Of a DNA stretch of 64,000 nt, positions 35,173-43,623 are shown in pieces. The translations under genes were made by a program, and so were the position numbers. A model generated the notes under the pieces. That model was not told where the DNA came from and made no database searches. It worked only from the letters and a program-made list of their open reading frames with translations. Numbering within the stretch: the first letter of the stretch is position 1; each line of letters begins with the position of its first letter. This stretch comes from Arthrobacter sp. 18067 (lineage in GTDB: Bacteria; Actinomycetota; Actinomycetes; Actinomycetales; Micrococcaceae): contig NZ_CACSJJ010000022.1 in assembly GCF_902706295.1 (NCBI RefSeq), positions 38,897 to 102,896 on the forward strand, given 5' to 3'.

Positions 35173-35210
35173 AAGGCCGGAATCACGCGTTTCCGCGTGA
35201 TTCCGGCCTT
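35173..35210. terminator. Strong bidirectional terminator between MarR gene and tRNA-Pro
   Basis: A perfect 17-bp stem (AAGGCCGGAATCACGCG with its complement) around TTTC. On the minus strand it follows the tRNA gene by two bases and ends in TTTGG; it also closes the MarR transcript. Confidence 0.9.
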
Positions 35211-35212
35211 CA

Positions 35213-35289
<77 letters not shown>

Positions 35290-35388
35290 CTGGTTCCACC
35301 GTTCTCCGCCTAAGTTTTCCTCCGAAGAGTCCCACCTAAGCAGTCCGGCCGAACCACCTCCAAAAGCTTACACGAAGTTGGAGGTGGG

Positions 35389-35426
35389 AGACGCCATCAC
35401 AGCCAATGTTGGCTGTGATGCCCGTC
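35389..35426. terminator. Terminator after der
   Basis: AGACGCCATCACAGCCA pairs with TGGCTGTGATGCCCGTCT-type sequence with one mismatch around ATGT, four bases beyond the der stop. No strong T-run. Confidence 0.75.
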
Positions 35427-35430
35427 TCAC

Positions 35431-36981
35431 TTAGCGCTTCTTGCCACGCTTCTCGCGCACGCGCATGTTGACCTCGATGGGCGTACCCTCGAAGCCGAAC
35501 GTTTCGCGCAGGCGACGGGTGATGAAGCGTCGGTATCCGGGATCCAGGAACCCAGTGGTGAAGAGCACGAACTTCGGCGGGCGGCTGGAGGCCTGGGTGC
35601 CGAAGAGGATACGCGGCTGCTTGCCGCCACGAACCGGGTGCGGGTGAGCGGCAACAAGCTCGCCCAGGAACGCGTTCAGGCGTCCGGTAGGGATGCGGCG
35701 GTCCCAGCTCTCGAGCGCGATGTCCAACGCAGGGACCAGGCGGTCCTTGTGCCAGCCGGTCTTGGCTGAGATGTTCACGCGCGGAGCCCATTCGACGTGG
35801 GCAAGGTCCTGATCGATTTCGCGTTCGAGGTACCGGCGGCGTTCGTCGTCCAGCAGGTCCCACTTGTTGAAGGCGAGAACCAGTGCACGGCCGGATTCGA
35901 TAGCCAGCTGGAGGATACGGACGTCCTGCTCGCTGAGGACTTCGTCAACGGCAAGAAGCACGACGGCGACCTCGGCCTTTTCGAGCGCGGCCTGCGTACG
36001 CAGGGACGCGTAGAAGTCGGCACCCTGGGCCATGTGCTGGCGGCGGCGGATACCTGCGGTGTCCACGAAGCGCCAAGTGCGGTCACCGAGTTCGATGAAC
36101 TCATCAACCGGGTCGCGAGTGGTGCCGGCCAGCGGATCCACCACAACGCGTTCAGAGCCTGCGAGCTTGTTCAGCAAGGAAGACTTGCCCACGTTCGGGC
36201 GGCCGATCAGGGCGATACGGCGGGGGCCACCTGAGCGTTCCACGCCTTCCACCAAGGAGTACTCGGGCAGGGTGTCCATGACGTGGTCAAGGAGGTCGGC
36301 CACGCCACGGCCGTGCAGTGCCGAAACCGGGTACGGCTCACCAAAGCCGAGGCCCCACAGTGTTGCCGAGTCGGCTTCCTGCGCGAAGTCATCCACCTTG
36401 TTGGCCACCATGATGACCGGCTTCTTGCTCTTGCGGAGCATCTTCATGACGCCCTCATCCGTGGCGGTAGCGCCAACAGCGGAGTCCACCACGAAGAGAA
36501 CGGCATCGGCCAGTTCCACGGCCATTTCGGCCTGCTCAGCGACGCGGGCGTGGATGCCCTTGGCATCGTGCTCCCATCCACCGGTATCGACCAAGGTGAA
36601 GTTGCGGCCATTCCAGCGGGCCGAGTACATGACGCGGTCGCGCGTCACGCCCGGGGTATCTTCAACAACGGCTTCGCGGCGGCCCAGGATGCGGTTGACC
36701 AGCGTGGACTTACCCACGTTCGGGCGTCCGATGATGGCCAGGACCGGATCCAGCTTGAGGGGACCTTCGTCGCCTTCATCGCCGTATTCACCGCTGAGCA
36801 GCGCGGCGTCTTCCTCGTCGAGTTCGTAGTCGTCCAAGCCGGCCCGGAGGGTAGCCGCGCGGAGCTCGGCCTCGTCATCGTCCAAGGCAGCCAGGTTTTC
36901 AGCCACCTGGTCGGTGCCGGTGGGCGTGTATTCGTCGTCGCCGGCTCCGTGGAGGCCGGATTTTTGAGTCGTATCGCTCAT
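35431..36981 (-). CDS. der: Ribosome-assembly GTPase Der (EngA)
   Basis: Der is an essential GTPase with two G domains that helps mature the 50S subunit. The 516-residue product has GRPNVGKS twice (85-92 and 260-267), DTGGW and DTAGI switch II motifs, NKVD and NKWD specificity motifs, and a C-terminal KH-like domain ending in a basic REKRGKKR tail. The first 78 residues are an acidic low-complexity extension (many Asp/Glu), seen in actinobacterial Der. ATG start; upstream is plsC on the same strand. Confidence 0.96.
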   Translation of the reverse strand: MSDTTQKSGLHGAGDDEYTPTGTDQVAENLAALDDDEAELRAATLRAGLDDYELDEEDAALLSGEYGDEGDEGPLKLDPVLAIIGRPNVGKSTLVNRILGRREAVVEDTPGVTRDRVMYSARWNGRNFTLVDTGGWEHDAKGIHARVAEQAEMAVELADAVLFVVDSAVGATATDEGVMKMLRKSKKPVIMVANKVDDFAQEADSATLWGLGFGEPYPVSALHGRGVADLLDHVMDTLPEYSLVEGVERSGGPRRIALIGRPNVGKSSLLNKLAGSERVVVDPLAGTTRDPVDEFIELGDRTWRFVDTAGIRRRQHMAQGADFYASLRTQAALEKAEVAVVLLAVDEVLSEQDVRILQLAIESGRALVLAFNKWDLLDDERRRYLEREIDQDLAHVEWAPRVNISAKTGWHKDRLVPALDIALESWDRRIPTGRLNAFLGELVAAHPHPVRGGKQPRILFGTQASSRPPKFVLFTTGFLDPGYRRFITRRLRETFGFEGTPIEVNMRVREKRGKKR

Positions 36982-36991
36982 TGCACTTTCC

Positions 36992-37726
36992 TTAGTGGTG
37001 GTCTGCCGGCGTCCCGGCTACTGCTGTGTGGCGGTGCTGCGGAGTTGGTTCTCCGGGCGCAGGATCCTGGGGAAGGCCCTGGCCTGTTGCCCGGATGGCG
37101 TCCTGGACGTGTCCGGCCAGGGCTTCACGGATTTCCGCAGCCGCCCTGTCCATTGAAACACGCCCCGGTTCGCCCTTCCGGCGCTTCACCGTGATGGGTT
37201 CGCCGAAGCTGACATGGAGCTTCCGGCGTGGTTTGGGGATATGGTCGCGGTGCTCGTCGCCCTGACGGGTTCCGAGGATGGCGACCGGAATAACAGTTGC
37301 TCCTGAGTTGATGGCGAGCCAGGCAACCCCGTTGCTGATGCTTTCGGCTGCACCGCTCCCCCGGGTCCCTTCCGGAAGAATCCCGACGCAGCGGCCGTCG
37401 TCGAGCAGTTGTTTGCCGATGTGCAGGGCGGTGCGGTCGCCGGCGCGGTCAACCGGAATTTGTCCGGATCCCCGCAAGACTGAGCCCAGGAGTCCCTTGA
37501 ACATTTCTTTCTTGACGAGGATGTGCATGGGGCGCGGGGACGCACCGAACATCACCGGCCCGTCCAGGAAACTGATGTGGTTCGCGGCGAAAACAACCGG
37601 TCCGGCGGCGGGAACGTTGCCTTTGCCCGCCACCGTGGTCCGGTAGATGACGTGGTCAAGGAACCAACCAACGGGTCGGCTCCACACCCTGGTCCACGCG
37701 GAGGGGAGCTGCTTCCTAGTCGCCAT
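36992..37726 (-). CDS. PlsC-like 1-acylglycerol-3-phosphate acyltransferase
   Basis: A 244-residue acyltransferase with the acceptor motif NHISFLD, the block VLRGSGQIPVDR, and PEGTRGSG. It is the Rv1711-1713-region acyltransferase-type gene in actinobacteria, between cmk and der. Its start overlaps the cmk stop by 11 bases, implying co-translation. The C-terminal 40 residues are Pro/His-rich and not part of the fold. It is the second PlsC-like protein in the window. Confidence 0.88.
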   Translation of the reverse strand: MATRKQLPSAWTRVWSRPVGWFLDHVIYRTTVAGKGNVPAAGPVVFAANHISFLDGPVMFGASPRPMHILVKKEMFKGLLGSVLRGSGQIPVDRAGDRTALHIGKQLLDDGRCVGILPEGTRGSGAAESISNGVAWLAINSGATVIPVAILGTRQGDEHRDHIPKPRRKLHVSFGEPITVKRRKGEPGRVSMDRAAAEIREALAGHVQDAIRATGQGLPQDPAPGEPTPQHRHTAVAGTPADHH

Positions 37727-38429
37727 AGATCACCTTGCTGACGATCGCCAGGGCGGTCTCTACAGTTTCCTCAAAGTTCAGGTCCGAGGAATCCAGCGTC
37801 ACAACACCATCTGCTGCTTGGGTGAAGTTCACCACGGTGGAGTCCTTGGCGTCACGCTGGATGACCTGGGCGGCGAGCTGTTCCTTGCTCTGCGTCCCAC
37901 CCAGTTGGATGCCCCGACGCCGGAGCCGGGCTTCCTCACTGGCGGTCAGGAGCATGCGGACCTCGGCATTCGGGACGACGACGGTGGTGATGTCGCGTCC
38001 CTCCACCACCATGCGGTGGTGGTGCTGGTCGATCAGCTCGCGTTGGCGGCGGATCAACTCGGTTCGGGCGCCAAGGGTGGTAGCGACGGCACTGACAGAG
38101 GATGAGATCAGGGGATCCCGAATCTCATCTGTGATGTCGGTGCCGTCGACGGCCACGTACTCCGTGGCGGTGGTGGTGCTGATTTCCAAAGGCATGGTCT
38201 TGGAAGCCTGCTCCACTGCCGCGCCGTCCTGGAGGTCAACGCCGGTCTTGAGGCAGTACCACGTCAGGGCACGATACATCGCACCGGTATCGAGGTACGC
38301 CAGCTTCAAGCGCCGGGCTACTTCCTTGCTGACACTGGACTTGCCCGATCCCGAAGGGCCGTCGATGGCAATCACCAGCGGCTTGCCCGGGCGGGCGACC
38401 GTTTCCGGGCCGAAGAATTCACGCGTCAT
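37716..38429 (-). CDS. cmk: Cytidylate kinase
   Basis: Cmk phosphorylates CMP and dCMP with ATP. The P-loop is GPSGSGKS (24-31), followed by LDTGAMYRA, EGRDITTVVVP and the lid region RLRRRG. The preferred ATG at 38429 overlaps the tyrA stop by one base (TAATG) and gives 237 residues; an ATG at 38447 is also in frame. It sits between tyrA and plsC in the conserved cluster. Confidence 0.93.
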   Translation of the reverse strand: MTREFFGPETVARPGKPLVIAIDGPSGSGKSSVSKEVARRLKLAYLDTGAMYRALTWYCLKTGVDLQDGAAVEQASKTMPLEISTTTATEYVAVDGTDITDEIRDPLISSSVSAVATTLGARTELIRRQRELIDQHHHRMVVEGRDITTVVVPNAEVRMLLTASEEARLRRRGIQLGGTQSKEQLAAQVIQRDAKDSTVVNFTQAADGVVTLDSSDLNFEETVETALAIVSKVIYGD

Positions 38430-39535
38430 TACTGGAGTACCCGCCATCCACGGTCAGTCAAAGCTTCAACAAGGAGGTCATGCTTGCTGGGAAGCACGGA
38501 AAGCTCCACCATGCCCACGTTTTGTCCCGACGAATGGTCGAGTCGAAGGTCTTCAAGGTTCACACCGATCTCGCCGATCTCCGTGAGGAGGTGCGCGATC
38601 TGGCCTGGCTTGTCGTCCACCAGGATAGTGAGCCACGAATACGCCTGCGGAGGTCCACCGTGCTTGCCCGGAATCCGTGCCTGCCCGGCGTTGCCCTCGC
38701 TGATCAGCTGAGCCAGATCGAGCCGGGCGCCGGGCGCCATCGGTTCTTCCAGTGTTCCGATCAAGCGGTTCAAGTCCTCGCGGACACCGTGCAGGATGGA
38801 GACTACCTTTTCGGCATTGCCTCCCAGGATCTGAACCCAGAGGGTGGGATCGCTGGCTGCGATGCGGGTGGTGTCCCGGAGCCCGTTGCCTGCCAGCGAC
38901 AGGGCGTGCAGAGGCGTACCTTGCAGCCGGCTGGCCAGCAGGGAAGACATGATCTGCGGCAGGTGCGACACCAAGGCCACGGCTTCATCGTGCTCATCAG
39001 CCGTGAACTGGGAGACGATACCGCCCAGGTCACCAGCGAGCGAACGCGCCGTTTGCAGGGCATTGGCTCCGGTTTCATCCGACGGGCAGACAACCCACGG
39101 CATGGAGGTGAAAAGCTCACCCCGCGCAGCCACGGGACCGGACTTTTCCCGGCCCGCCATCGGGTGCGTACCCACATAACGGGAAAGGTCCACGCCGCGT
39201 TCGCGCAGCTGCGCTTGGATAGTGGCCTTCACGCTGGCGATATCGACCACGACGGCGGACGGGTAGTCCGTCAGTGCCTGTTGGACAACGTCGGCAGTAA
39301 CGTCCGGCGGTGCAGCAACAACGACGAGCTGGGGTACTTCTTCCAGCTCTGCCACCGGCCGTCCCGCTCCGATGTCCACCGCCACAGCCTGATTGGTGGG
39401 CGAGGGATCGGAAAGGAAGACCGGAACTCCACGTCCGCGCAGGCCCAGGCCAATGCTGGCCCCCAACAGGCCAGTACCAAGAACGACGACCGGACCATCA
39501 AGATGGCCCCGGCCGTGCGTACCGAATGCCGACAT
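38429..39535 (-). CDS. tyrA: Prephenate dehydrogenase with C-terminal ACT domain
   Basis: TyrA oxidises prephenate toward 4-hydroxyphenylpyruvate in tyrosine synthesis. The 368-residue product has the Rossmann motif GTGLLG (20-25), the catalytic-region THPMAGREKSGP and SHLPQ, and a C-terminal ACT-like domain (about 298-368, YSWLTILVDDKPGQIAHLLTEIGEIGVN) that probably senses tyrosine. It could also use arogenate. It lies three bases after the pseudouridine synthase stop. Confidence 0.93.
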   Translation of the reverse strand: MSAFGTHGRGHLDGPVVVLGTGLLGASIGLGLRGRGVPVFLSDPSPTNQAVAVDIGAGRPVAELEEVPQLVVVAAPPDVTADVVQQALTDYPSAVVVDIASVKATIQAQLRERGVDLSRYVGTHPMAGREKSGPVAARGELFTSMPWVVCPSDETGANALQTARSLAGDLGGIVSQFTADEHDEAVALVSHLPQIMSSLLASRLQGTPLHALSLAGNGLRDTTRIAASDPTLWVQILGGNAEKVVSILHGVREDLNRLIGTLEEPMAPGARLDLAQLISEGNAGQARIPGKHGGPPQAYSWLTILVDDKPGQIAHLLTEIGEIGVNLEDLRLDHSSGQNVGMVELSVLPSKHDLLVEALTDRGWRVLQ

Positions 39536-39538
39536 GCC

Positions 39539-40750
39539 CTAGAGCCCTACGGATGCCAGGAGGTGTCCGACTTCCTGCCTGCCGAGGTTGCGGATGCTCC
39601 CCTGGCGCTGATCGCCCAAGCCAATGGGACCAACCTTGACGCGGACGAGCCGCTCAACGGGGAATCCGACGGCGTCGAACATACGGCGCACAATACGGTT
39701 CTTTCCCGAGTGGAGGACAACCTCAATCAGGACGTGGCCCGGTGTGGAGTCCACCAAACGGAAGGAGTCCACGGCAGCCACGCCGTCTTCAAGCTCGACG
39801 CCGTTCTTCAGCTTCGCGCCGACGCCCTGCGGGAACGGACCGCGAACCTGGACGAGGTACGTCTTGGGCACCTCATAGGAAGGGTGCGTCAAGCGGTTGG
39901 CGAGTTCGCCGTCGTTGGTCAGCAGCAGCAGGCCCTCAGTGGCGACGTCGAGGCGGCCGACGTGGAACAGACGCTCGCCCTTGTTCTTGTTGTTCTTCAG
40001 GAAGTCGCTGATACAGGGGCGGCCCTCGGGGTCTTCCATGGTGGAAACGACGCCCTTGGGCTTGTTGAACACCATGTAGACGAGGGTCTCGTCCAGCTGG
40101 ATCCGAATGCCGTCAACGTGGATTACGGCTGAAGTGGGGTCCACGCGCATTCCGAGCTCAGTGGTGACCACGCCATCGACCTCTACGCGGCCTTCAAGGA
40201 TCATTTCCTCACACACGCGACGTGAAGCCACGCCTGCCTGGGCCATGACCTTTTGCAGGCGTACGCCGTCAACATCGTGAAGGTCCGACTGCGGAACTTC
40301 CTGGCGCGGACCACGGTTGCGGCCCGGCTTGCGGATGGGACCCAGGTTCTGGCCGAAGCGTTCGCTGCCGAAGGCCTTGGAACCGAACTGCTTGGCAGGC
40401 TTCGCCTTCGGCTTTATTGCGCCCGGAGTTCCCGGTGCTTTGCCGAAGCCGGGCTTGTTGGAGCCGGGCTTCCGGAAAGGCTTGGCAGGCCTGGCGGCCT
40501 GGCGGCGATCGAAGTCGGCAGCCGATGTGGGGTTATCGGGATCGAAGGGGGCCGCTTCCCGTGGCTTGGAAGCCTTGAACGGGCGGCCCTCGCCCTGGGT
40601 GAAGTTGCGCTTTCCAGCGCCGGCGCTTCCGCCGCGGCCGGAGAAGCCGCCGGCGTTGGAGCGGCCTGTGCCGCCCGTGGCCTCATTGCGTCCAGAACTG
40701 TTGCGTCCCGAACCGTTACGTGGTGAACTCTGGCGTCCCGCCTGTGTCAT
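39539..40750 (-). CDS. RluB-family pseudouridine synthase with long N-terminal extension
   Basis: These enzymes convert a 23S rRNA uridine to pseudouridine. The chosen ATG (AAGGA eight bases upstream) gives 403 residues. About 160 N-terminal residues are disordered and rich in Gly/Arg/Ser/Lys/Pro. An S4 RNA-binding domain follows (about 161-216, VRLQKVMAQAGVASRR), then the catalytic domain with HVGRLDVATEGLLLLTNDG, catalytic Asp268, and KTYLVQV. The target is probably U2605-like in 23S rRNA, but this is inferred from the family. Confidence 0.92.
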   Translation of the reverse strand: MTQAGRQSSPRNGSGRNSSGRNEATGGTGRSNAGGFSGRGGSAGAGKRNFTQGEGRPFKASKPREAAPFDPDNPTSAADFDRRQAARPAKPFRKPGSNKPGFGKAPGTPGAIKPKAKPAKQFGSKAFGSERFGQNLGPIRKPGRNRGPRQEVPQSDLHDVDGVRLQKVMAQAGVASRRVCEEMILEGRVEVDGVVTTELGMRVDPTSAVIHVDGIRIQLDETLVYMVFNKPKGVVSTMEDPEGRPCISDFLKNNKNKGERLFHVGRLDVATEGLLLLTNDGELANRLTHPSYEVPKTYLVQVRGPFPQGVGAKLKNGVELEDGVAAVDSFRLVDSTPGHVLIEVVLHSGKNRIVRRMFDAVGFPVERLVRVKVGPIGLGDQRQGSIRNLGRQEVGHLLASVGL

Positions 40751-40809
40751 GACCCGTCCTTGTGTAGTAATGGCCGGCATTCCGTGCTGCAATCAACACT
40801 AGCCAGCCG

Positions 40810-40828
40810 GGGCAGACATCGTCTGCCC
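40810..40828. repeat. Small perfect hairpin upstream of the pseudouridine synthase gene
   Basis: GGGCAGAC and GTCTGCCC flank ATC. It lies in the gap between scpB and the rluB-like gene. A T tail exists only on the plus strand, where no gene ends, so its role is unclear. Confidence 0.45.
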
Positions 40829-40900
40829 TTTGTCGCTGCGCACCTGGAAGGTGCTGTGAATCCATATGAAGTTCTCTTGCGGCGCCGGTACTGGCCTTGG

Positions 40901-41557
40901 CTACATCCGGCTGGCGTCGTAGTGCTCGTCGATCCCTTCCAAACCTGGAAGGTGCGGCGAAAGCTGGGGCAATTCCGCCACCGAGCCGATGCCCATCCGT
41001 TCCAGGAAATAGGAGGTTGTCCGGTAAAGGACAGCCCCGGATTCGGGATCGTTTCCGGAATCCTCGATCAAACCCCGTTGGGTCAGAGTCCGGACGACAG
41101 AATCGACGTTGACGCCGCGAATGGCAGACACCCGGGCCCTGGAGACCGGTTGCCGATAGGCAATGACTGCCAGGGTTTCAAGCGCTGCCTGAGTGAGCCT
41201 GGTGGTCTGCCCTTCGAGAACGAACCTGCCCACGATGTCGGCAAAATCCGACCGTGAGTAGATCCGCCACCCGCCGGCGACGTTCCGCAATTCAAAACCC
41301 CGGGGTGCAGTGCTGGCATCGGCAAAGCCGACAGCATCCACCTCCGGGGCTTTAACAGTATAGCCGCTATACTCCCGCTGCAGGTCATGCAGCAAATCCT
41401 CGACGACGGCGACCGTTACGTTAAGCCCTGCGGCCAGCTCTTCGGAGGTGGCCGGTTCGTCAATGACCATGAGGACTGCCTCCAGGGCCGACCGGGCACC
41501 GCCGGGCAGCATTTCCAGTTCAGACAGACCGTCCGGGGCCGCATCCTGTTCATTCAC
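40901..41557 (-). CDS. scpB: Segregation and condensation protein B
   Basis: ScpB joins ScpA and SMC in the bacterial condensin that compacts and segregates chromosomes. Two winged-helix domains are seen: ARSALEAVLMVIDEPATSEELAAGLN and LTQAALETLAVIAYRQPVSRARVSAIRGVNVDSVVRTL. The GTG at 41557, with GGAGAG upstream and overlapping the scpA stop by eight bases, gives 218 residues; starts at 41581 or 41590 are less likely. No smc gene is in the window. Confidence 0.93.
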   Translation of the reverse strand: MNEQDAAPDGLSELEMLPGGARSALEAVLMVIDEPATSEELAAGLNVTVAVVEDLLHDLQREYSGYTVKAPEVDAVGFADASTAPRGFELRNVAGGWRIYSRSDFADIVGRFVLEGQTTRLTQAALETLAVIAYRQPVSRARVSAIRGVNVDSVVRTLTQRGLIEDSGNDPESGAVLYRTTSYFLERMGIGSVAELPQLSPHLPGLEGIDEHYDASRM

Positions 41558-42464
41558 TGCTGTTCTCTCCGCTTCCCGCATCGGGACCAACTTCGTATTC
41601 CTCGTTCAGGCTGGAACTGTCCCAGTCGGCGTCATCGCCCGTCCAGCGAACCGTTAGCTCGCCCAGGGGCCCGGGCTGTTCGAACGCAACCACGCGGTCG
41701 CGGAACATCTCCAGCAAGGCCAGGAAACGTGCCACCACCACCAAGGTAGTCTCGGCATCTGCTATCAGCGTTTGAAAGGACAGTGGCGCACCCAACTTCA
41801 GGCGGTAACCCATGATCTCGGCCTGCTCCTTGACGCTGACCGGAGGGGCATGGAGGTGGTCCAATCCCACCTCGGCCGGGGCCGCGTCCTTGGGTTTCAG
41901 TGCTTTAGCAGCGAGTTCCGCGAACTGCTCCGGGGTGTGCCGCCACACGAGTTCGGGCAACAGGGCGGCGAAATGACCTTCCAGCGCCACCTGTCGCGGG
42001 TATCGGCGGGCTTCCTGTTCCAGGGTTTCGCCCATAATTCCGGCGATCTGCTTGAAGGCCTTGTACTGCAGGAGCCGGGCGAACAGAAGGTCCCTGGCCT
42101 CCAGCAGCGCGATATCCTCAGCGTCTTCCACCTCACCCGCAGGCAGAAGACGGGCTGCTTTCAGGTCAAGCAGCGTCGCGGCGATCACCAGGAACTCGCT
42201 GGCTTCATCGAGCGCCCAGTCCTCCCCCAGTTCCTGGAGTCGGCGGATGTATTTGATGAATTCATCGGTGACTGTGGCCAAGGCCACCTCAGTGATGTCC
42301 AGCTTGTGTTTCGAAATAAGGCCAAGCAAGAGATCGAACGGGCCCGTGAAGTTGGCCAGCCGTACCTCGAAGCCGGCCTTACGGCCTTCGGAGGTACCGG
42401 CGTCGGGCGCTTCTGCGGTGACGGCGGAACCCGCGTCCGTTGTCGGGGCGAGTGACGGTCCCAC
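41550..42464 (-). CDS. scpA: Segregation and condensation protein A (kleisin)
   Basis: ScpA is the kleisin bridge of condensin. The 304-residue product has the conserved FTGPFDLLLGLISKHKLDI region and EFLVIAATLLDLKAARLLP near the N-terminus, and a winged-helix-like C-terminal part (ALLEMFRDRVVAFEQPGPLGELTVRW) that binds the SMC head. The GTG start lies six bases after the parA stop. Confidence 0.94.
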   Translation of the reverse strand: MGPSLAPTTDAGSAVTAEAPDAGTSEGRKAGFEVRLANFTGPFDLLLGLISKHKLDITEVALATVTDEFIKYIRRLQELGEDWALDEASEFLVIAATLLDLKAARLLPAGEVEDAEDIALLEARDLLFARLLQYKAFKQIAGIMGETLEQEARRYPRQVALEGHFAALLPELVWRHTPEQFAELAAKALKPKDAAPAEVGLDHLHAPPVSVKEQAEIMGYRLKLGAPLSFQTLIADAETTLVVVARFLALLEMFRDRVVAFEQPGPLGELTVRWTGDDADWDSSSLNEEYEVGPDAGSGENSSE

Positions 42465-42470
42465 CGTGCG

Positions 42471-43382
42471 CTACGGCGCGCCGCCGCGCGAGATCAGTTC
42501 CTTGGCAAGGCGGCGGTAGGCGTCGGCTCCGATGTGGTTGCCCGCGTAACTGGTGATCGGCTCGGCCGCCACGGTGGCATCTGCGAACTTGATGGAACGC
42601 TTGATGACAGTCTCGAAGACCTTGTCACCGAAGGCCTCCACCAGGCGTGAGATCACCTCGCGGCTGTGCAGGGTGCGGGCGTCGTACATGGTTGCCAGGA
42701 CACCGTCCACCTGAAGTCGTGGGTTAAGCCGGTCCTGGACTTTTTCAATGGTCTCTACCAGCAGCGCAACTGCCCGCAAGGCGAAGAACTCGCAAATCAG
42801 CGGGATGATCACTCCATGGGCCGCGGTCAGCGCATTGACGGTCAGGAGTCCCAGGGACGGCTGGCAGTCGATCAGGACGACGTCGTAATCGTCCTCGACG
42901 CTCTTGAGCGCGCGGTCCAGGACTTGCTCGCGGGCGACCTCGTTAACGAGCTGGACTTCCGCGGCGGAGAGGTCGATGTTGGCAGGAAGAAGGTCGACGC
43001 CCTCGACGCCGGTCTGCTGGATGGCATCGCGGATATCGACCTTGCGGTCCATCAGCACGTTGTAGACCGTGAGGTCCAGTTCGTGCGGATTGGCACCGAG
43101 GCCCGCGGACAGTGCGCCCTGGGGGTCGAAGTCCACCAGCAGGACACGCCGGCCGTATTCGGCGAGCGCCGCAGCGAGGTTGATGGTGGAGGTGGTTTTA
43201 CCCACGCCACCCTTCTGGTTGACCATGGCGATGACTCTCGCCGGGCCGTGGGAGGCAAGTGGAGCCGGTTCCGGAAATTCGCGGTAAGGGCGGCCCGTGG
43301 GCCCCATGATGGCGTCTTCCAGATCGAGCTCGGTGCCTTCCAGCGTTGCTGAACCCCGTTCGATGCTCACGTATCTAACCAC
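42471..43382 (-). CDS. ParA-family ATPase (Rv1708-like, next to scpAB)
   Basis: A 303-residue chromosome-partition type ATPase. About 45 N-terminal residues precede the Walker A KGGVGKTT (57-64); FDPQGALSAGLG and VVLIDCQPSLGLLTVNAL follow. The gene starts the parA-scpA-scpB series, conserved in actinobacteria and shared with Rv1708-Rv1710. It lacks an adjacent parB, so it is unlikely to be the main ori-proximal Soj. The start may be GTG 43382 or GTG 43370. Confidence 0.93.
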   Translation of the reverse strand: MVRYVSIERGSATLEGTELDLEDAIMGPTGRPYREFPEPAPLASHGPARVIAMVNQKGGVGKTTSTINLAAALAEYGRRVLLVDFDPQGALSAGLGANPHELDLTVYNVLMDRKVDIRDAIQQTGVEGVDLLPANIDLSAAEVQLVNEVAREQVLDRALKSVEDDYDVVLIDCQPSLGLLTVNALTAAHGVIIPLICEFFALRAVALLVETIEKVQDRLNPRLQVDGVLATMYDARTLHSREVISRLVEAFGDKVFETVIKRSIKFADATVAAEPITSYAGNHIGADAYRRLAKELISRGGAP

Positions 43383-43561
43383 TCTTTCGACGACGATCTT
43401 CCCTGCCGCTGGCCCCCAGCTACAGCGCTACTACCCACCTAGGCTACAGCGCCCGACACGGTTATTTGGGGAACTTGACTTTGTCCCACACTTGAGCCTT
43501 GACCCTCTAGTTGAGGTCGAAGGTTGGCTAATTGGTCCGGTGCCGGCACGTGAAATGGCCG

Positions 43562-43590
43562 AAAGCCGGCACCCCGCGGGATGCCGGCCT
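43562..43590 (-). terminator. Terminator after dctA
   Basis: GCCGGCA pairs with TGCCGGC, with an inner CCCGCGGG element. On the minus strand it follows the dctA stop by about 35 bases and ends in TTTCGG. Confidence 0.7.
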
Positions 43591-43623
43591 TCGACTCATC
43601 TTTCCTGCAGGAGCTTGTCCTTG

